From positions 1-5,171 of the forward strand of contig JAMOTU010000169.1 in NCBI GenBank assembly GCA_027062165.1: a stretch of DNA of 5,171 bases, read 5' to 3'. Of this stretch, positions 1 through 5,171 are shown one piece after another. Positions within the stretch are counted from its first letter, which is position 1, and every line of letters begins with the position of its first letter. The notes under the pieces are model-generated. The model was not told the origin of the DNA. It saw nothing but the letters and a program-made list of their open reading frames with translations, and did not search any database. A program made the position numbers and the translations under genes. This DNA comes from Candidatus Altimarinota bacterium (GTDB lineage: Bacteria > Patescibacteriota > Gracilibacteria > Absconditabacterales > Absconditicoccaceae).

Positions 1-629
1 TTATCTTTTGCTCTTTTTATCCAACTTCAGACAGTATTTTTAGTTGTATCTAAAATCTCTGCTATCTCATCATAAGATTTTCAATCAAAATAATATAAAA
101 TCAATACTTCTCTATATCTATAATCAAGCCTTTCTAAAAGTATCTTCAAAAGCTGGAGTTTATATTTATACTCGTCATGATTATCAAATTCTAGAGCCTC
201 ATTATTTAATTGTAATTTTGTTTCTGTTCATATTTTTCAAGTTTTTATCCGATCAATTGCTAAATTATGGGCAATAGAAAATAACCAAGTTTCAAATTTT
301 TTAGTTAAATCAAACTTATTTAAATTTTGCCAAACTTTCAGAAATACTTCCTGGACTAATTCTTCTGCTATATCCTTTTCAAAATTAAATTGATAATAAA
401 AATATCTAAAAATCTTATCAGAATATCTATTTACAATTACTTCAAAAAGATCCTTTTGTCAATCCAAAATTTTTTGAATTATTTGAATATTTGAAAGACA
501 GCTATAATCAGATTTGTTAAAAAAAGAAATATCTTTTAAAGAAAACAAAACAAAATAATAAAATTTTATCAAAGACAATTTTATACATCTTGCAGATAAT
601 CTATCCAAAAAAATTGCTAAACAACTCAT
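1..629 (-). CDS. ECF-family RNA polymerase sigma factor (sigma-70 type), C-terminus cut by window edge
   Basis: Directs RNA polymerase to a subset of promoters (family knowledge). Read with UGA as glycine, the frame is open from the ATG at 629 to the left edge (209 codons; the stop is outside). Sigma region 2 spans about residues 60-130 and shows ELVQEVFLKVWQ followed by TWLFSIAHNLAIDRIK, the classic ECF core-binding and -10-reading helices. Region 4 begins near residue 155, and its helix-turn-helix is visible from residue 183 (GKSYDEIAEIL, then NTVGSWIKRAK). There are five in-frame UGA codons, at 459-461, 237-239, 228-230, 81-83 and 27-29. The start is uncertain: the 629 ATG is the only in-frame ATG before region 2, but it adds about 50 poorly conserved residues, no ribosome binding site precedes it, and a TTG at 548 is an alternative. 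An in-frame TAG lies at 636-638. No anti-sigma gene is visible. The family call is firm; its target genes are unknown. Confidence 0.9.
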
Positions 630-641
630 CAAAAACTATTT

Positions 642-664
642 CTAAATATAAACTTAAATATAAA
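642..664 (-). promoter_or_regulatory. Tandem TTTATATTTAR leader motif upstream of the sigma gene
   Basis: On the minus strand two adjacent copies, TTTATATTTAAG (653-664) and TTTATATTTAG (642-652), lie just upstream of the proposed sigma start. They resemble the TTTATATCTTAA elements in front of the other two genes that begin transcription units (4151-4162 and 4237-4248). The TATATT within the first copy could serve as a -10 box, but I find no -35 at good spacing: TTGTAG is too close and TTGAAA too far. Function is inferred only from recurrence and position. Confidence 0.3.
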
Positions 665-737
665 ATTAACAAAATTCTACAATTTTTCAAATAGAAATTT
701 TTTTCATTAAAACTTCAGATTAACAACTTTTCAAATA

Positions 738-755
738 AACAAAATCGCATTTGTT
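738..755 (-). terminator. Weak AT-rich hairpin downstream of the DKNYY-repeat gene
   Basis: A 6-bp perfect stem (AACAAA pairing with TTTGTT) with a 6-base loop lies 23 bases past the stop codon of the 839-aa gene, in the 149-base spacer before the sigma gene. It contains only one G-C pair and is followed by a T-rich but interrupted stretch. At best it is a weak or attenuating terminator, and it may be chance in such AT-rich DNA. Confidence 0.18.
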
Positions 756-778
756 CTGTTATCCTTTATCAAAAATTT

Positions 779-3298
779 TTATCTAACTTCAGCTCCTCAC
801 CATTCTACTACTACAAATCATTTTCTTTCAAAGGTTTTAATTTTCTGTGGTCTAATATCAACCTTTCTATCTATCGGTTTCCGAATCATAAAAACTCTTA
901 AAACACTATCTGGTTTAGGATTTACTTCCAATTTAGCAATTCTTTCTATTTCCTCTTCTGTTAGAAAATATACCAAATTATATCTACTGCTTTTCATTTT
1001 TGGATACCAGTATACTATAAATTCATTTACTTCACTACCCGTCAATCACAACTGCGGCAAAATTTTTTCAAAAAAACTTTTTATTTCCTCTCATCTAACT
1101 ACAAATCACTCTTTAAAACTAAAATTATATTTTATATTTCATTCCCGGAATAAATAATCATACTTTCTTCCACTCCAAATTAATTTTCAACTAGGATACG
1201 CCATCACCTTCCATCAATTAATTCCGCTATTATAATCAGGATAACTTGCTATCATCTGTCATGATAAATAAAGTTTTACCTCTACTAATTGTTTCTTGGT
1301 AGGATATAAATATATCACTGGTTTGCGAAGCTCAACATCATCAAAAGAATCGTCTTTTTCATAAAAATTAATTATATTACTATTTACTCTTTTCTTTCTT
1401 ATACATCTTCCTTTTTCATAAATACAATTATTATCTTCTGCTAAGGCTTTTTTAGGATTAGTTACTTTAAAAGTTTGCACATCTACTCATCTTATTTCAT
1501 CTCAAATATAATAAACTTTATTTCTATCTTTAGCATATCATCATCATAAATATTCAAAACTTTTACTATCTGCTCCTGTTATCAAATACATATTCCACCA
1601 TACTTTACTCTTGTCTTTGACATATCATCATCATAAAACTTTAAATGTTTTAGGATCTGCCCCTGAGAAAATTTTATTATCACGATAAACATATTTTTTA
1701 TCCTTTGCCCAAGGTACACAAATAATTATAAAAGTAGCAGGATCAGCTCCTTTTATAATCTGTCATTGAAAATAAACATTATTTTTATCTTTTCCGTAAT
1801 AAGTATATTTTATTTTTTTATTTCACATCAATCTTTCAAAAAAATCTCATTCTATAACAGGAATTCAATCCTCTCACATATAAACTAGATCTTTTTCGTT
1901 TTTACATTTATCTCAAGTTAAAACCTCAAAACTTCTAATGTCAGCTCATTTAACCGGTGTACGAGAATAGTATATTTTATTCCTATCTTTAGCGTATCAT
2001 CATCATAAAATTTTAAATGTTTTTGAATCTGCTCAAAAAATAGGTCCTCACTCTAAAAATACATAATTTTTATCTTTTCAATAAACTCATTCAATAACTT
2101 TAAAACTTTTAGAATCTGCATTATATACCGGTTGCCCTTTAAAATAAACTCTTTCTTTATCTTTTGCATAATATTTATTTAACACCTGAAAAGTTTGTAA
2201 ATCAACATCTTTTATTAGCTTACTATCATAATATTCTTTTCATCAACTTAAATGATAACCTTTCTTCTCACCCCATTCATATCGATTCCACTTATCTTTT
2301 GCAACTCAATCTTTTATTATAACAAAAGTAGACGGATCTGAATCTAATATCTTCTTCCACTTATACAAAATAACTTTTCCATCAGTAGCATATTTATCAT
2401 TAAAAACTTTAAACTTTTTAACTAAATTATAATTTTTGTCAGAATAATAAGCTCATCAAATCCTACATATTACTGTTTTAGTTCCCCAACTATAAAAATC
2501 TAACCAAAGTAAAGTTCTATTATCCAACAAATAGTTTCAAATTTTTTTTAAATTTTTTTCATCTAAAATATATTTTCATCATTGAATAAAAATTTTTCAA
2601 TTATATTTAACTACTTTTTCATCTAATTTCTCTATTTTTCAATCTTTAGAAATCCAAGATAATTCAATTATTTCAGCTTTATTAGGATCAACTCAATTAA
2701 TTTTCTTTCACTTATAAAAAAGATATTTTTTACTTTTCCAATAAATATCATCAATTTTTTGTAAACTAAATTCTTCATTTGTACATACATCACTTCAAGT
2801 AAAATTAATATAAACTTTTTTGTTGGGATTATCTTTGAAATAAAAAATAAGTAAAGGATGAAAACATAACTGTCTTCCAGTAAATCAGATCTTAGAATCT
2901 CTAATTTTTGTAAAAGGAAATCTTTCTGTCCCATAAGGAAATATTTCTATTTTCTTTCATAAAGAGTCAATCATTATTAATTCTTTTTTACATACATTAT
3001 TAACTTCCATATCAAAAACCTCCTCTCAAGATATATGATATCTTATATTTCACACAAATATCTTAACACAATTTAAAATTTCTTTATCACCAGTTATACT
3101 AGAAATATTAATATTTATCTTTCTCCTATTCTTCCAAATAAGAGATGGCTTATCACCATCAACATAATTTATAGGTACCAAAATTTTATTCTTTCTACTA
3201 ATTTTATTCTCTTTATTCATAAATTTAAAAAACAATAAAAAACTACTTACTCACACAATACCGAAAAACAAAAATAAAGAAAATCATTTCTTTTTCAT
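779..3298 (-). CDS. Large membrane-anchored DKNYY-repeat protein with C-terminal KPVIYLYP domain
   Basis: An 839-aa protein when UGA is glycine; about 50 UGA codons lie in frame against fewer than 20 GGN, so UGA is its main glycine codon. The start is the ATG at 3298 (MKKK), giving a basic N-terminus and one hydrophobic segment at about residues 5-26, so most of the protein should lie outside the membrane. Residues 27-190 are unrecognised. Degenerate repeats begin near residue 190, and a regular array runs from about 304 to 633 with the core (Y)AKDKNKVYY, then about ten residues, then GADSKTFKVLGGG. This matches the DKNYY family (Pfam), whose function is unknown. KPVIYLYP at 659-666 opens a C-terminal domain of about 180 residues with GWKVMAYPSG and YDYLFREG; I recall similar KPxIYLYP domains in hypothetical proteins of candidate-phyla bacteria. 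TAA stop at 779-781. It starts 18 bases after the 124-aa gene. A surface or adhesin-like role is inference. Confidence 0.9.
1400..2389 (-). repeat. Tandem DKNYY-type repeat array within the 839-aa protein
   Basis: About ten units of roughly 27-29 residues, several degenerate or with inserts. Recognisable unit starts, in protein order, are ATDGKVILY, AKDKWNRYE, AKDKERVYF, GKDKNYVFL, AKDRNKIYY, a diverged NEKDLVYMG, GKDKNNVYF, AKDKKYVYR, VKDKSKVWW and AKDRNKVYY, ending with EDNNCIYEKG. Each is followed by a GAD-x-KTFKVL segment. Three copies also remain close at the nucleotide level, around 1532-1578, 1619-1663 and 1991-2035 on the plus strand. That suggests recent internal duplication or gene conversion. 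Confidence 0.85.
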
Positions 3299-3323
3299 TC
3301 CAACTTTATTTAAAATCTAAAAT
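3288..3323. repeat. 36-bp direct repeat, copy 1 (leader of the DKNYY-repeat gene)
   Basis: Identical over 36 bases to 3681-3716. On the minus strand it holds the TAG stop of the 124-aa gene (3317-3319), the whole 18-base spacer including AAAGTTGGA, the ATG at 3298 and the first codons (MKKK). The flanking bases differ on both sides. It is either a duplicated leader or a conserved translation-initiation element. Confidence 0.9.
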
Positions 3324-3691
3324 ACCTCTTTAAACCTACAATGACGAAAAGCACAATTACACACAGCTACACTTCCATCAGGCAATTTTAAATCACAACT
3401 TTCTACTCTACACTCAATCTTATAAATCTTAAACCTTCAAAAATCAATTATATAATTTCATAATTTATAAGGGGAAACTACTTCTATAGAATCTCCAGTC
3501 TCTCGATATTCTTTTAATTTTAAATAAATCTTATTATTTACTCTTAACATTTGCCGATCCTCCGGATTTCCTTTTAAATCAATTATAGATCAATCTGAAA
3601 TATATCATCTTTCAAATATATACCCAAAATAACTAAACATAATAAAGACAATAAAAATAAAAAATAAAAAAATTAATCTCTTCTTTTTCAT
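3317..3691 (-). CDS. Small membrane-anchored protein with Cys-rich C-terminus, function unknown
   Basis: A 124-aa protein recovered only when UGA is read as glycine; four in-frame UGA codons (3605, 3590, 3458 and 3437) hide it from standard-code prediction. The start is the ATG at 3691. It begins MKKKRL, followed by one strongly hydrophobic segment at about residues 6-25, so it is probably anchored with its C-terminus outside. The middle is polar and unrecognised (GSIIDLKGNPEDRQM, then LKEYRETGDSIEVVSP). The last third holds six cysteines: CRVESC, then LPDGSVAVCNCAFRHC. Such a cluster could bind a metal or form disulfides, but no known family is recognised. TAG stop at 3317-3319. It lies 44 bases after the pilin-like gene and 18 bases before the 839-aa gene, so co-transcription is likely. 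Its leader and first codons are duplicated at the next gene, and its N-terminal anchor resembles that of the next protein. Confidence 0.8.
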
Positions 3692-3716
3692 TCCAACTTT
3701 ATTTAAAATCTAAAAT
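3681..3716. repeat. 36-bp direct repeat, copy 2 (leader of the 124-aa Cys-rich gene)
   Basis: Exact partner of 3288-3323. Here it spans the last 25 bases of the spacer after the pilin-like gene, the ATG at 3691 and the first codons of the 124-aa gene. Exact identity across non-coding bases in AT-rich DNA is unlikely to be chance. Confidence 0.9.
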
Positions 3717-3735
3717 TAAATTTTAATCCCCAAAT

Positions 3736-4137
3736 TTATCCACCAACCATTATACCAACAATATAGAAGAAGAAACTAACTATCAACCATGCTAAACCAA
3801 TCAATATCAAACCTATACCAGCTTGTTTCAAAATTGTAAATCACTTTTTATATTTATTATCATCACCTGCCGCAGTTACCATTTGAAAACCTCACCATAA
3901 CAAAACCACCAACGCTATTACTGCTAAAAGACCTAATACATAATTTATAAAGTTTTTTATACCTAAAAGCAACCCTTCACCAGCTAAATTTTCAGGTCCT
4001 GGGACATTAGGCTTATATTGTGTTGTAGGATTAAAAAATCATCCTTGTGCCTGACTTTGCTGAGCAGAGACAACATTAAATAAACTCAATAAAATGATAC
4101 CCAATCCAAAAGTTTTAAACATTTTAATTTTTTTCAT
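3736..4137 (-). CDS. VirB2/TrbC-like pilin-type membrane protein with signal peptide
   Basis: A 133-aa protein with UGA as glycine (UGA at 4039, 3892 and 3841). The start is the ATG at 4137; a second in-frame ATG at 4122 is possible. Residues 1-26 look like a signal peptide: MKKIKMFKTF, a hydrophobic core, then NVVSA|QQ as the likely cleavage site. A Q/P/G-rich linker follows, then two membrane spans. The first ends in LLWGGFQMVTAAGDDNKY, and the second is GIGLILIGLAWLIVSFF, separated by a short basic loop. The layout (signal peptide, two helices, W/YGG-x-x-TAAGD-x-x-K loop) matches the small pilin-like proteins of candidate-phyla bacteria, related to VirB2/TrbC of type IV secretion or conjugation systems. 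It has no type IV pilin prepilin motif. TAA stop at 3736-3738. It is first in the minus-strand operon. No VirB4, VirB6 or other secretion gene is visible, so its role as a pilus subunit is inferred. Confidence 0.75.
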
Positions 4138-4150
4138 TTTTGTTTTGATT

Positions 4151-4162
4151 TTAAGATATAAA
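4151..4162. repeat. Inverted repeat arm upstream of the pilin-like gene
   Basis: The plus-strand sequence TTAAGATATAAA is the exact reverse complement of 4237-4248. Read toward the pilin-like gene it is TTTATATCTTAA, 13 bases before its ATG. Relative to the proposed -10 box at 4171-4176 it would lie at or just after the transcription start, so it may be a leader or operator element. Confidence 0.6.
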
Positions 4163-4170
4163 AGCATTAT

Positions 4171-4201
4171 ATTATACGATAACATTTTTTAAAAATTGCA
4201 A
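4171..4201 (-). promoter_or_regulatory. Promoter for the pilin-like operon
   Basis: A perfect -10 box TATAAT is present on the minus strand at 4171-4176. A TTGCAA at 4196-4201 is a possible -35, with a slightly long 19-base spacer. The -10 lies 33 bases before the start codon at 4137, which predicts a leader of about 25-30 bases. Confidence 0.5.
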
Positions 4202-4225
4202 AAAATGAAAAAATTTATATATATT
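4196..4225 (+). promoter_or_regulatory. Possible promoter for metG
   Basis: TTGCAA at 4196-4201 and TATATT at 4220-4225 are separated by 18 bases, with the -10 lying 33 bases before the metG ATG, mirroring the divergent promoter. TTGCAA is its own reverse complement, so one -35 hexamer could serve both directions. AT-rich DNA makes chance TATATT matches common. Confidence 0.35.
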
Positions 4226-4236
4226 AAAATATAGAA

Positions 4237-4248
4237 TTTATATCTTAA
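4237..4248. repeat. Inverted repeat arm upstream of metG
   Basis: TTTATATCTTAA on the plus strand, ending 10 bases before the metG ATG, is the exact reverse complement of 4151-4162. The two arms are 74 bases apart, so a shared leader or binding motif used by both divergent genes is more likely than an RNA hairpin. Confidence 0.6.
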
Positions 4249-4258
4249 CTTTTTCTAA

Positions 4259-5171
<913 letters not shown>

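Noticed and set aside
44..277. 77-aa plus-strand reading frame
   Set aside because: It lies antisense to sigma regions 2 and 4, which have clear family motifs. Its translation is low-complexity and matches nothing.
1532..2035. CRISPR-like array suggested by regularly recurring similar segments
   Set aside because: The segments are imperfect, lie in the coding frame, and correspond to protein repeats of the DKNYY type rather than identical repeats with unique spacers.
2668..2934. 88-aa minus-strand reading frame
   Set aside because: It overlaps the 839-aa protein in another frame. That frame is continuous with UGA as glycine, so this is a shadow.
818..3235. Separate short minus-strand frames (818-1045, 1259-1480, 3050-3235) as independent genes or a decayed pseudogene
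   Set aside because: They are in one frame and interrupted only by UGA. Read with code 25 they join into one 839-aa protein with coherent repeats and no TAA or TAG.
3736..4137. Type IV pilin (prepilin) identity for the 133-aa protein
   Set aside because: There is no G-F-T-L-x-E prepilin cleavage motif. It has an ordinary signal peptide and two hydrophobic helices, fitting VirB2/TrbC-like proteins better.
4151..4248. Inverted repeat as a transcription terminator or insertion-sequence ends
   Set aside because: The arms are 74 bases apart with promoters between two divergent genes, there is no transposase and no U-tract, and no target-site duplication is visible.

Overview
The window is very AT-rich and only makes sense if UGA is read as glycine (genetic code 25), the code of Absconditabacteria (SR1) and Gracilibacteria. 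The clearest proof is the methionyl-tRNA synthetase at the right end. Its invariant GTDE motif and its KWGIPFP motif both carry UGA exactly where glycine is required, and in the second case a UGG tryptophan codon sits directly beside it. Under the standard code every gene here shatters into short fragments. Read with code 25 the window is almost fully coding, with five genes. The two phyla cannot be told apart from this sequence.

Layout. Four genes lie on the minus strand, in transcription order from right to left: a 133-aa signal-peptide protein with two membrane spans, resembling the VirB2/TrbC-like pilins of candidate-phyla bacteria (3736-4137); a 124-aa membrane-anchored protein with a Cys-rich tail that I do not recognise (3317-3691); an 839-aa membrane-anchored protein with about ten DKNYY-type repeats and a C-terminal KPVIYLYP domain (779-3298); and an ECF-family sigma factor whose C-terminus runs off the left edge (1-629). 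The first three are closely spaced (44 and 18 bases between genes) and look like one operon. The sigma gene follows after 149 bases and may have its own promoter. On the plus strand, divergent from the pilin-like gene, is metG (4259 to the right edge).

Between the divergent genes are two convincing or plausible promoters and a perfect 12-base inverted repeat, with one arm just ahead of each start codon. A 36-base exact direct repeat covers the leader and first codons of both the 124-aa and the 839-aa genes. None of the five starts has a strong Shine-Dalgarno sequence.

How the genes may work together (inference): three consecutive genes encode envelope proteins, one pilin-like and one a long extracellular repeat protein, and a sigma factor gene lies downstream. 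This would fit a small regulated surface-structure locus of an episymbiont. metG is a housekeeping neighbour, unusual for a roughly 55-60 residue insertion built on an out-of-phase nucleotide repeat.
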